This document shows, in pieces, positions 22,377 to 33,121 of a stretch of DNA of 64,000 nt (position 1 is the first letter of the stretch; each line of letters starts with the position of its first letter). The DNA lies in assembly GCF_033568475.1 (NCBI RefSeq), contig NC_133121.1, positions 191,296,664 to 191,360,663 of the forward strand, given 5' to 3'. The DNA is from Henckelia pumila (taxonomy: Eukaryota > Streptophyta > Magnoliopsida > Lamiales > Gesneriaceae). Made by a program: the position numbers and the translations under genes. Below the pieces are notes generated by a model. The model was not told the origin of the DNA. It made no database searches and was given only the letters and a program-made list of their open reading frames with translations.

Positions 22377-23522
22377 AAAATAGATAAGTGCCTATCCAAT
22401 AAAATCAGATAAGCTAAGAGTTTTTTTAAAAAAAATCATTTTTGTATATTGTAATTATATTATGTAAATAGAGATTCATAGTCATAAATGCAATAGCTCG
22501 AAAACATTATGTGAATTCATTTTCTCTCTTCTATCATCTTTTTTTCTTATAACATTTTTTTAGTAGTTGCTGTATTTTTGTAATGGAGATCATTGATAGA
22601 TTTACCAAAAATAGGAACAATTAATGGTATCATTGTCAATTTATATTAAGGCTTTGTTATTTGGAGTGATTAACATGTGATAGGACCATCAATCCCAATT
22701 AATATAGCGTTTATTTACAAAAATAAATTTTTTCTTAATTTCAAAGGCCCATCAATAATTTAATTTATGCATGATTTTTAGTTTTTAATTTCAGTGAGGA
22801 TAAACAATATATATTAGTGTTTCTTTGCACGCGTCGCATGTATATATGAAAAAAATTATTAAATAATATTTTTTTAATTCGATAGATTATATTAAAAATT
22901 AAAATTTTTTATCTTAGTGTTTTTATGTTATGAATTATATGATTATTTAATTTAAAAATTAAAAATATAGCTAAAGATATAAAAAGTTTTTTTAGAAAAT
23001 TGAAATAAAGATGCAAATTTATTAAAATGGGCTCAATGATATTTTTTATTAAAGGAAAAAATTTTTGAAAAAAGTGGTGGTTTTTTATTACCAAATATAT
23101 GTATATATATATATATCATGAGACCAAATTTAGTTATTTTAGATGTCTCAAATTTAATAATATAAAAAAAATAAATATAAAGAAATCAAAAATTTTCTAA
23201 TGTACCCTTTCTTGGCTTTCACAGTTAAACGGAAAAATCATGGTTATTTGTCTAATCACAATCTTAATCAATTACATTACACATGTTATTATTGATTTAC
23301 AACCACTCTATATCCTATCCAATTTCTTTACACAATCCTATCACGAAAGAAAAATCAACTTAAAAAATAAAAACAAAGAGTGGAATACAAATAAACTTTC
23401 CTCAGCATCAACTTACATCATTTCATAAGTTATCGTTGAGTGCTGAGAAACCACGGGATGTCAAGGATAGAGACATAAAATCGTTAATTTGGAAGCTACG
23501 TCTTGTAATATAATTTAAGTGG
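22377..23522. other. AT-rich, no gene seen
   Basis: Contains a (TA)n run (about 23093-23117) and poly-T/poly-A stretches. At 22812-22845 the minus strand reads a short imperfect palindrome (ACATGCGACGCGTGC), then CTAA, weakly like a Helitron 3' end; no partner terminus was found. Confidence 0.4.
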
Positions 23523-24043
23523 GTTGGATTGAAATTTTTTCAACCAAACTAAAGGTGAGCCTAGTCAGACCAACCTGTGCGGGTCGCGAGCCTAGGCGGG
23601 CTACCATCGGCGGGCCTAGGTTGGCCCGTGGGCCTAGAATTTTTTTTTTTTTTTTTGCTTTTATAGTGATATATATATATATATATATATGTATTTTTTT
23701 TAATGAAAGTTGTGAATTTTTTTTGTATTAATTATTTTATATAAAATTTACACGTTTGAAATCAATAATTAAAAATTTTATTAAAATGTTTCTATTAATA
23801 TTTATTTACAAAATCAAATTTGTAATTAATTATAATGAATTTTATTTTTATTTATTTATTTTTATTTGTAGTGAGCCAACTCGCGGGTCGGCGTGCCTAA
23901 CCGCAACCCACCTTGGGTTGGGTTGAGGATTTTCAGCCCGTCAGGATGGTGGGTCACCTGCCCTCGACCTGTCAAACAGTGTGTTTTTGACTTTTTGGTG
24001 GACTGACCCGTTTCGCCATGGGTTGACCCATCTGAAAGCTCTA
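23523..24043 (-). repeat. GC-edged interspersed repeat, copy 2 (inverted)
   Basis: On the minus strand it starts TAGAGCTTTCAGATGGG (24043) and runs through 'gctgaaaatcctcaaccc', 'gagttggctcactacaaat' and an AT-rich middle matching 7051-7420. It then extends to a second GC-rich edge (plus strand 23560-23640, 'gggcctaggttggcccgtgg'), which copy 1 lacks. Its centre holds an 18-T run and a (TA)n run. The structure suggests a non-autonomous DNA transposon with an unclear left end. Confidence 0.6.
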
Positions 24044-24756
24044 GACTCACGAATAAAATAATCATCAAATATTCAAGTCACACTCAACTTATACACGAAA
24101 CAAAATAGCTTTTATAAGACAGTTTGACTCATCAATTTTGTGAAACAAATTTTCGATCTAACCTAATTAATAAAAAAAATATTAATTTTATATAAAAAAT
24201 ATTATTTTTCAATATGATTAGTCAATCCGTAGTCAATCCGTCTTATATCTTCTCAGACTTACTCTACACGTACCATACCACAATCACAATACATAAATTA
24301 CTAATTTTATCAATCTTTTATTACGATTAATTATATTGACCTTTCTTGAATTTTATAACAATTACGAGAAAAACCCAACCAAATTTAAAAATAATAAACA
24401 CCCCTTGGTCATATTTCCCTCTCCATTTTAAAAAAAAATCAATGAAAATATATTATCATAAAAAAATTGCTAGAAAATTTTTAGATTTACCCTTTAACTA
24501 ATACTACTTATTACAACTTAAACATCATGCCATTCAGTTGTCATTTTAATGTTTCCATATTTTTTCATGATTATATGTGAATTTTTTTTATTTCAGATTA
24601 CTACCAAATTTGTTTGTACTTAATTTTATTAATGTTATAATCATGTCGATTACATATTTATTTAATCAAATTAGAATGTTATAATCAAATTGCAATGTCA
24701 ATTTTAATTTTGATTTATTTAATATATGAAAGGTTATATTTGATTGTGCTTTATAT
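24044..24756. other. AT-rich, nothing recognised
   Basis: No open frame, tandem structure or element terminus could be supported here. Confidence 0.4.
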
Positions 24757-25433
24757 AATATTTTTATTATGATTTTACAATATGAAATCGTAATGGTTTT
24801 TTATTTGATTATGTTAATTTAATCGATTCTATTATTAAACAAATAAATTAAGTGTAAAAATCTTATATTAATTTGAAATAAAATATGCTGTATATTAAAA
24901 TTTTCTATTTAATCTAAATAATTAAGAAAAATTCTCAAAATTTATGAAAACATTAAAATTACAGTAAAATGGTATCTTTTGATCAAGTTTTAGTATATAA
25001 AATATTAGATTGAGAGAATAAATCTGTAATGTTGGGATTATAATATATATTTTTTATTGAATTTTTTAATGGAGAGCTGATATATTTGATACTAAAGCAA
25101 TATTTTTATTTTGATTTTACAATATGAAATCGTAATGGTTTTTTATTTGATTATGTTAATTTATTCGATTTTATTATTAAAAAAATAAATTAAGTGTAAA
25201 AATCTTATCTTAATTTGAAATAAAATATGCTGTATATTAAAATTTTCTATTTAATCTAAATAATTAAGAAAAATTCTCAAAATTTATGAAAACGTTAAAA
25301 TTACAGTAAAATGGTATCTTTTGATCAAGTTTTAGTATATAAAATATTAAATTGAGAGAATAAATCTGTAATGTTGGGATTATAATATATATTTTTTATT
25401 GAATTTTTTAATGGAGAGCTGATATATTTGATA
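24757..25433 (+). repeat. Tandem duplication, two 335-bp copies
   Basis: 24757-25091 and 25099-25433 are nearly identical (offset 342), from 'aatatttttatt' through 'tggagagctgatatatttga'. I see only a few substitutions, for example ttaatttaatcga versus ttaatttattcga and aaaacatt versus aaaacgtt, so the duplication is fairly recent. No coding content. Confidence 0.9.
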
Positions 25434-25908
25434 AGTAAGAATGTTAAAAGGATGTTTGTTATTTCTAAATTTGTCTGGATTTCTTTGTAATTATGATGAA
25501 GATAAGAGAGGTAAATTCCTTTTCATTACTAATATATCGCATTGACATCTTTCAATCATCTCGTGACGTACCAAAGATACTTAGAGATTTTTTTCTCAAA
25601 ATCTACAATTTCATAACAAGAACTTTGATGACAATTCCTAGAAAAGGTATCATCAAGTGTATATACATGACTCCACACTATGATATAAATTACATAATGA
25701 ATATGCATGAAATGGTTGACTGACATAAACAAAACAGGTAACTGTAAGAGATGTAATTTAAGTTCAAATCAAGCCAAGAATCAATAAGAAGAAAAAAAAA
25801 CTAGCTGAAACTTGTCTTAAATCAATATAGAAGTTCATTCCTTCGACTAAGAACTGGAAACTTCAGTAACCATCAGTGAGAATGAACAGTCCAACCCCTA
25901 TTGCAACT
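25434..25908. other. 3' flank of the TMK gene
   Basis: AT-rich. It probably contains the 3' UTR and polyadenylation region of the minus-strand kinase gene. A 76-codon plus-strand frame (25493-25723) shows no family resemblance. Confidence 0.4.
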
Positions 25909-28900
25909 TCATCGCCCATCTGTTGATGTAAATGAGACTGCAAATCCAGATGGCCGATTGGGTATGCTCGTTCCTGTATTATCGTTGGTGCCAAGCTGAG
26001 AATACGGATCATCAAGGTAACTCATTCCTTCAAAAGCCTGCCATTTCTTGAGTGCTTGAGGTAAAGTCATGTCATAATCGATTCCGTAGACATCTTCCGG
26101 ATCAGCAGGTTCGGTTGGCTTCCAAAGTTCAGCAAGAGACGAGAGCACATTAACGACATGGCCCATATCAGGCCTCTGATAAGGTTCTCTCGAGGAGCAG
26201 TGGCCAGCCAGTTCTGCAACTGTGATGATACTCGAAAGTGTTTCTTTGTTGAGATCAAGATGCGGGTCGATAGCTTTTGAGAAAGTGTCTTTGTTGATGA
26301 GCATGCGGCGGAACCATGCCACTAGATGCTGGTTTTCGTCGGGTAAAGTCTCGTCTATAGCCTTTCTTCCGGTGATCAACTCCATTAGAATGACACCAAA
26401 ACTATAAACATCAATTTTCGTACTCACTCTACCAGTTACTGCACAATTAATGCAAATAAATTGCTTCGATTAAGACAAGGAGCTACATTTCACATCACAT
26501 AACAAAATAAGAATATGCCAGAGTCTACAATGGAAAACACCAATTCAGCAAAGGCTAATCGCAATGAAAAACTAAGACAAAATATTTGCATGCAACATTT
26601 GAATCCTTATGAACTAACTGAATCATTATGTACTTAAAAACTAAAAGATTTACCAAGAAATGAAGAAGCTACCTGCATATTCTGGTGCAAGATAGCCAAA
26701 TGTCCCAGCCAATTTAGTAGCAACCGAAGCTTTTCCATCAGGCGCAAGCCGAACCAGCCCAAAATCTGCAACCTTAGCCCTCATATCATCGCCAAGAAGA
26801 ATGTTCGAAGGCTTAAGATCCCTATGAATAAAACTTTGTTGTGCCAAACCGTGCAAGTACTCAACACCTCTAGCGACATCTAATGCGATGGCAAGCCTTT
26901 TCAACCATTCCAGGGGTTTCAAGCCTTCTACCTTCCAATTAAATAGAAACCTGCTAAGCGTTCCCTGAGGCATGTATTCATAAACAAGAAGCCTCTCACT
27001 TCCATCTAAACAATATCCCAAAAGTTCAACTAGATGCCTATGTCGAACTTTTGTAAGGACAGAGATCTCGGATTTGAACTCATCCAAACCTTTATCGCTC
27101 ATCATTCCAGATTCCATCCTCTTAACAGCAATCTTAGTTCCATCATGCAACTCCCCTTTATAAACAGTTCCAAATCCACCACTGCCAAGTATGTTTTGTA
27201 CATTGAAGTTGTCTGTCACATTTCTCAACACTTGGATAGAAATCACCATGTTACCGGCCTCAACTACTTGAAGGTCAGGCTGACCGCTGCTCCCTTGGCT
27301 ATGAGTCTCACTAGTAACGCCATTAAGGCTTGAGCCAGCAATAGTAATCTTAACCGCATCTTCAGACCCTGATAGGCGAGGATGTATAACCATGGTATGA
27401 GGAAGCTGCACCATGCTCGAACGCTTAACTTTGTTCCTGTAAAGAAAGAAAACCAATGCTCCAACAAAGATAAGAGCACAAAGACCAACAACGGATCCCA
27501 AAATTACTCCAATAGAAGATTTCTTCCTGCCATTATTGCCTGATCCATCGCCACCAGAGGTGGTCTCTGAAGGCAGATAATCCTTCCCAATGTTCACATT
27601 CCCGTCAGTCTTTACAGTCACACTACTTGAAAAAGCCGGTACTTTCCCATTAATATTATTATCCGAAACATCCAACAGTGTAAGTTGGGTCAAAATCGTC
27701 AGCTCACTTGGTATAGTTCCCGTTAATCTGTTTTTTGACAAAATCAATCTTTGCAGCGTTGTGATTAGCGAAAACTTCGGAGAGATTGATCCAATAAGAT
27801 TCATTTGACGAAAATTCACCACAGTAATACTCCCATTGTTACATGTAATCCCCCTCCATGAAGCACATGGATCATTCCCTTTCCAAGCATTGGCAAGATC
27901 ATGAGGATATCCAAACTCTTTCACTACATCAAGCAGTACATTAACGCGCGGATCACATTCTACCCCCGGGTCAGGTAGACAAAAACTATTACTTTTAACT
28001 GTCATATCCACCTTCACCGAACTACTAAATTTTGGAGTCATCCCTTGTAACAAGTTATTCGTTAAATTCACGACCTGAATTGACTGTAATCCAACCAAAG
28101 ACTCGGGTACGGTGCCGGTCAAGCTATTATCCCTTAAACTCAAGTCTTGCAGCTGAATCATGCCAGAGAAATCTGGCAATGGCCCGGAGAAAGAATTCCC
28201 ATGCAACCAAACCTGAGTCAATTGAGTCATGTTCTGCAAAACACTAATTGAACCATTGAGTCTTGAACTACTCTGCTGACCATTAAGCCACAGAGTCTGT
28301 ATCGAAGAGCCCGAAAACGAGGATGGCAACGGTCCCTCTAGATAATTCAATGCTAAACGCAACGTTGTCAAGCTTGGAAACGTATCTAGCCCAAAAATCT
28401 CAGGCAAAACTCCACTAAGATTAGTACCAGTAGCCGAAAAAGTGTCTAGACTAGACGCACTTTTGAGACTCTCGGGAATTACCCAAGACGTAAAAGGGTT
28501 GTGCTCCAAATTGACATTCTGTAACGAAGTCATACCATTGAAGAAATCCAAAGGAATAGCCGTAAACTTGTTGTTGTTGACCAAAAGAGACTGGAGAGAG
28601 TTCAAACCGGCGAAACTCGGTAGCGGCCCGCCGATTTGGTTATCCTGAACTTCAAACACCTGCAAAGAAGTAAGCCCATTGATGTTGGAAGGAAGGAACC
28701 CGCCAAGATTCAGCCGCCCAATTTGTATTCGGACCACCCGATTATTTGAACACAGCACATTCTTCCACTTGCAAGGGTCCGGATCATTCCACTCCAGTTG
28801 AGTCGGTGAGTTGAGACTCTTCTTTAGCCCTTGCATGACAGCCGCGTCGGGGGACTGCGACCGCCCGGCGGCCGCTAACAGCGAAAAAAGAGTGAAAAAC

Positions 28901-28917
28901 AGAATTCCTGAAGCCAT
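25909..28917 (-). CDS. TMK1-like: TMK1-like LRR receptor kinase
   Basis: Exon 1 28917-26673 and exon 2 26438-25909 (GT-AG intron of 234 bp, phase 1) join to 924 codons, the usual length of the TMK family. Order: signal peptide (1-20); LRR N-cap with paired Cys (C49/C56); first LRR block; a Cys-containing island (about 300-360, [14 protein letters not shown]); second cap (C351/C359) and a short LRR block; a Gly/Ser-rich spacer; one membrane helix (about 469-494); and a Ser/Thr kinase with P-loop GSGGFG (578-583), Lys599, HRD (698-700), DFG (718-720), APE (744-746), ending FTSTDGR. The two-block LRR with an island and the conserved ending identify TMK; the juxtamembrane [26 protein letters not shown] text is nearest TMK1 as I remember it. 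By family it acts at the plasma membrane in auxin-dependent growth signalling. All catalytic residues are present and no defect is seen. Confidence 0.95.
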
Positions 28918-29270
28918 AAAAAAGTGGGTTTTCGGATTTCCAGAAGAAATTCAAGAAAATCGGGTGGAAAAACCTTAAAACAGGGGGAAAAATAATTCAT
29001 CCATAACGCTTAAAAAGGAATGGCCAGAAAAAGGAAATGTGAATTGTGGGAGTAGCGAGAGAGTGTGTTTTAATGGCGGATTGGGGAAGAGGAAAAGGTG
29101 GTGAAATTTTGGGAAGAATTGTGTGAGGGGAAAGGAGGGAAAGTGAAAGGGATACAGTTGGCACATGGTGTGTAAAAGGACCAGAGGATCTCCAATTTTG
29201 GGCAAGCCTTTTCCATTAATTTTACCTGGCATATAATATATATAATTTTTATAGAGTTGAGCACATGTTG
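28918..29270 (-). promoter_or_regulatory. TMK upstream region with candidate TATA box
   Basis: The minus strand upstream of the start codon is rich in CT and CCCTTTCC-like runs to about 29160, typical of a plant 5' UTR. A CTATAAAA box on the minus strand lies at about 29247-29254, roughly 330 bp from the ATG. The duplicated segment described next begins at 29223, so it contains this TATA box and the DNA beyond it. Confidence 0.45.
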
Positions 29271-30641
29271 TCACATCGCTTAATCAATAATTTTTTTGAT
29301 AATATTATGTTTATGATACAATATTAGGTTTATAGTACGAAAATTTCCTTCTTTTATTGTAATATTTTTCATATATACTCAATTACATCACACATATTTG
29401 TGAATAAAAATTATTTATTTTGATGTACATGATGTATATGAGCAGATATTAATTTATTATAATAATAAAAGATCATTTTCGTATCATAATCCTAAGATCA
29501 TTATAAAAAATAGTTATTTTGGCGCAAAAACAGTGCATGTTTAACGAAATCGTCGTGGCAAGGGTTAAACGCGCAACTATTACAAAAGGCTAAGGACTGA
29601 AATGTTTATTAAAATTTCACAGAGAAGTGTGAATTTTCAATATTTCATAGAAGAATTTGGTGCAATAAACTCAATTTTTATATGTCAATGGGCCAAACAA
29701 AAAAGAAATAATAATAATAAAATAAAAAAATTGTATAAGGGAGACTCGAATTCAATATAGATATCCTCTTTTAAAATTGAGAACATTGATTTGGGGCGAA
29801 AGAATCCTTGACGGGTTTGTAAAAATAGTTCATATTTAAACAATGCAAACTTAAACATCATGAAGGGAATATTTATAAGCTGTTAAAATTTGTTTGATAA
29901 AAGTGTTTGGTTGAGTTTATAACTTTTGCAAAACAGTTTGTATGTTTCTTCAAAGCTTATTAGCTCTTTAAATTTGCTTGTAATAATGCCTAACAACTTA
30001 CAAATGATGCTGGTATTATTATTATAAATTTAATAATAATTATTAAAATATTACTGATATAAGTAGCAATAGTATTATTATTAATAATAATTATGCTTGT
30101 AGTTATATTTAATAATTTATCTATAATATGTTAAAATAACTATTGTATTATTTTATAAAGATGTCCTCTTCGATAATTGTCATATATTAAAAAAATATCT
30201 TATAATACAAACACATCAATAAATTAAAATCAATTATCTTGTTTTATTCAAACAATTTAACATTTTATTTTTAAAATAAATCTCACTGCTTATAAATTTC
30301 TAAAACATCTTATCATATAGTGGAACTTATAAATTTTTTTAAAGAAGTTTAATCAAATATCCTCTAATTGAAAATTGATATAAAAATATTTAATATTTAG
30401 GTACTTCGATTTATGTGAAACAAATAACATATAATATGTTATTAATGCGAAAAACTCATATGAGATCGTCTAATTAATCATTTTTATGAGATGGATCTTT
30501 GATTTGACACATAAAAATTAAATTATACTTTTATATTAAATATATTATTTTTCATTATAAGAATGAACCAGATCGACCAATCACACATATATAAATTTTA
30601 AAATAAATTTAATCTCATAAATGTAAGAATAAATGTTCATA
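29223..30641. repeat. Segmental duplication, copy 1 (TMK promoter side)
   Basis: From 'tacctggcatataatatata' to 'agaataaatgttcata' this segment matches 36320-37163 (first part, to 'acttacaaatgat' near 30005) and 53228-53883 (second part, from 'ctggtattattattataaat'). Shared marks include 'ggcaagggttaaacgc', 'agggagactcgaattcaata' and 'cctcttcgataattgtcat'. Copies differ by scattered substitutions and small indels. No gene lies in it. Confidence 0.88.
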
Positions 30642-30767
30642 CTTTCAAAAACAGTTAAATTGTCTACAGGTAACCGAGATTTAATTTTTAATATAACTCT
30701 TTGTTGCAAAAAATATATAAAAGAAATTACATTTTTTTTTTAAAAAGCTAAATAAATAATTAAATAG
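30642..30767. other. Short AT-rich spacer ending in the hAT TSD
   Basis: Holds the left copy of the 8-bp duplication TTAAATAG (30760-30767). Nothing else was recognised. Confidence 0.5.
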
Positions 30768-31445
30768 TAGGGGTGGGATCGGGTTGAGACTCGTCCCGTA
30801 ACCTCCTTACCCGATTTCCGTCCCGATAAGAATTGAGATTTTTTTTTCTACCGATCCCGTACCTTAAAAGTGTCGGGACCCGAATGCTCGGGATCCCGTC
30901 GGGTAGGGAGCGAGAATTCCCGAAAAATATTTTTTAAAAAAATTCTATGAAATGTTTTATTTAAAAAAAATAATGAATAAAATCAAATAATTTCTTAGTA
31001 CATTACAAATAAAATAAAATTTCTTTGTATATAACAATTAAAAACTAAAACATATTTTTAGTGCAATACAAATAAACTAAAACAACAATTTGGTTAATAC
31101 AATAAAAACATATAATTATTCCAAATAATAAAAAAACAAAATGAAAATTTATAAATCAACATTAATATTAAAACAAATAATTATAATATAAAAAAATAAT
31201 TATTTGGGAGATAATTATAAAATATTATTATTAAAACAGATAATTATAAAAATATTTCTATTTTTTTTAATTAAAAAATATTATTAATATATTCGGGTCG
31301 GGTCGGGTCGGGAATCCCGTCGGGAAGGGTTGTTTATCCCGATCCTGTTCCCAAAATTGATCGAGTTTGGGTCGGGAAAAATTCGGGACAGGAACCGGTT
31401 AGGAATCGGGAAGGGTCGGAAATTTTGTCAATTTTTCCAACCCTA
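30768..31445. mobile_element. Non-autonomous hAT-type element with 8-bp TSD
   Basis: It starts TAGGGGTGGGATCGGG and ends TTTTTCCAACCCTA, giving an imperfect inverted terminus TAGGGnTGG. The 8-bp duplication TTAAATAG flanks it perfectly (30760-30767 and 31446-31453). Its edges are rich in GGGTCGGG/CCCGTCGG and its centre is AT-rich without coding capacity. It resembles the element at 7502-8143 in architecture but not closely in sequence. Confidence 0.88.
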
Positions 31446-31523
31446 TTAAATAGTGCTTAGAAAAGTTGCCTCGATTAATTTGGCTAACATCGTATATTAG
31501 GATCGAAAGTGAGTTTTGAGAAG

Positions 31524-31740
31524 TTATAAGGGGTGTCTAAGTTGGTGAAGTAGGTGAGTATTCGGTCAGATGTCAGGAGTTCGATTCGTCATATACCAAC
31601 ACCTTTTGGAGTGGCCTATCACACACGCTTGCCTAGTGCAGTTTACCTGACTAGCGTAGTTTGCAAGCTATTGCGTTAGTTCGAGAGTTTATCGGTGCGC
31701 ATCAAAATGTAGCAGATGCAGGTTCCCACGTCATAAAAAA
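31524..31740 (+). mobile_element. tRNA-derived SINE
   Basis: The 217-bp body carries an A-box-like stretch (gtctaagttggtgaag, about 31532-31550) and a B-box-like stretch (agttcgattcg, about 31568-31581), as in Pol III promoters of tRNA-type SINEs. It ends with 'cccacgtcat' and an A run. Near-perfect 16-bp duplications flank it: AGTGAGTTTTGAGAAG at 31508-31523 and the same with one change at 31741-31756. Long TSD plus A tail indicate LINE-mediated integration. Confidence 0.85.
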
Positions 31741-31756
31741 AGTGAGTTTTGAAAAG

Positions 31757-33121
31757 AGTGAATAAACTCTATAAATATTTTGCGATTAAAATAGCTACGA
31801 CAGTTCGTTCTTGAAATATTCAAAACCGACCACCAAGACATTATATCGATTTCGCTTTTCAAACAGAGCAGAAGACACATTTGGTTGAAATTTTTTATCA
31901 AACCTTCGTATGTAATATTTTGGTATTTATACAACACATAAAATGCTAGCTGTGTTGTACTCTAACTCAAAAATAATATAAAATATTGATGATACCAAAA
32001 TTTTACCTCAGGTTCGGTTTGGTAGAGCGGATCTTCAAATTTTCAACGAAACGGGTCGGGTCGGGTGTGAGCGAAAGAGAGAATAAGGGTGCATGAATGT
32101 TTGAGCAAGAAGTGAATGTGTAAAACCATAAGAAAATACCTGTATTTATAAGGGCTGGAGAGGTAAGTTACCTTGTTGAGGTAGAATTTGTGTTAGAGTG
32201 GAACTCTACTCAAGGTAGGAACCTAGATCAAGTAGAACCCAGCCACCATGGTGATTAGGACTCTTGAACCGACCTACAAACCATATCAAACCGTAGATTT
32301 GTTGGATCTTATCCTTATCTGTTAAAGATACTCAAATATTCCCGATGATCGAAGCCTCCAAATGTTGGGCCCGGGTCGGGCCACTATGCCACCAAATTCT
32401 GTCCTGGCCCAATGGGCTCGGTAACTAAGGCTTTGCACCATGAATGTAATTAAGCCTTCGCCCCATCTTTAGACCTCGATTTAGGCCCAGGTCGGGCCTT
32501 TATCCTGCCCAAATAGAACTCGGCCCATTGGGCCCTTATGCTTAAGACTTGATCTTCAAACCATCGTCTTTTACCCTAGCTGGGCTGTTCCAGCCTGGGC
32601 TTCTCATAAAATAGGGTTTGAGAGGCTTCAAAGTACCCTTCCAAAAACATGAGTTATTGGGTTCAAGTCGGATCAGACCCATATATTTTTAGGTGCATCA
32701 ATAGTACCTTCTCCCTATGGTCTAAAAGAAGTATGAAGTTTAGACCAAGTGGTCTGGTCGAGCCCCGAACCCCATGTGTTTCTCCTGGACGGTCCTGATT
32801 TGGATCCGCGTCATGTGTTTTTTTGGACGGCCTAGATTCATCGTCGGCACGATTTCCGAGGTACTGACAACACGACGTGGCCTGCCCCGAATCACCGATT
32901 AAAATGATAATCTGACGATCCAGATTGATCCTTGTCTTCTATAAATAGGACGGTAAAAACTTCATTTTTCACTTTTACAGCATACGCTATTACTCTGGTG
33001 AATTCTCGAGAGCGATCTCGACCTGAGCCATCACTTCTCGAGCTACTACTTATTTGAATCACTCCAGACCCGACGCCTTTTCCTGTAAGTCCTTCCCCCT
33101 ATATTTCGAATATTAGACGAG
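31757..33121 (+). promoter_or_regulatory. LTR/promoter-like region upstream of the gag-like gene
   Basis: No coding signal. Two TATA-like boxes are seen: 'gtatttataagg' near 32150 and a stronger 'ctataaatagg' at about 32939-32949. The second is followed by a ~170-bp leader to the ATG at 33122. The repeated GGGCC/CCGGGTCGGGCC words (32365-32530) are non-coding. It may be the LTR or 5' leader of a non-autonomous gypsy-like element; LTR ends were not found. Confidence 0.45.

Noticed and set aside
22812..22845. Possible second Helitron 3' end (palindrome then CTAA on the minus strand)
   Set aside because: The palindrome is imperfect and no matching 5' TC terminus was found.
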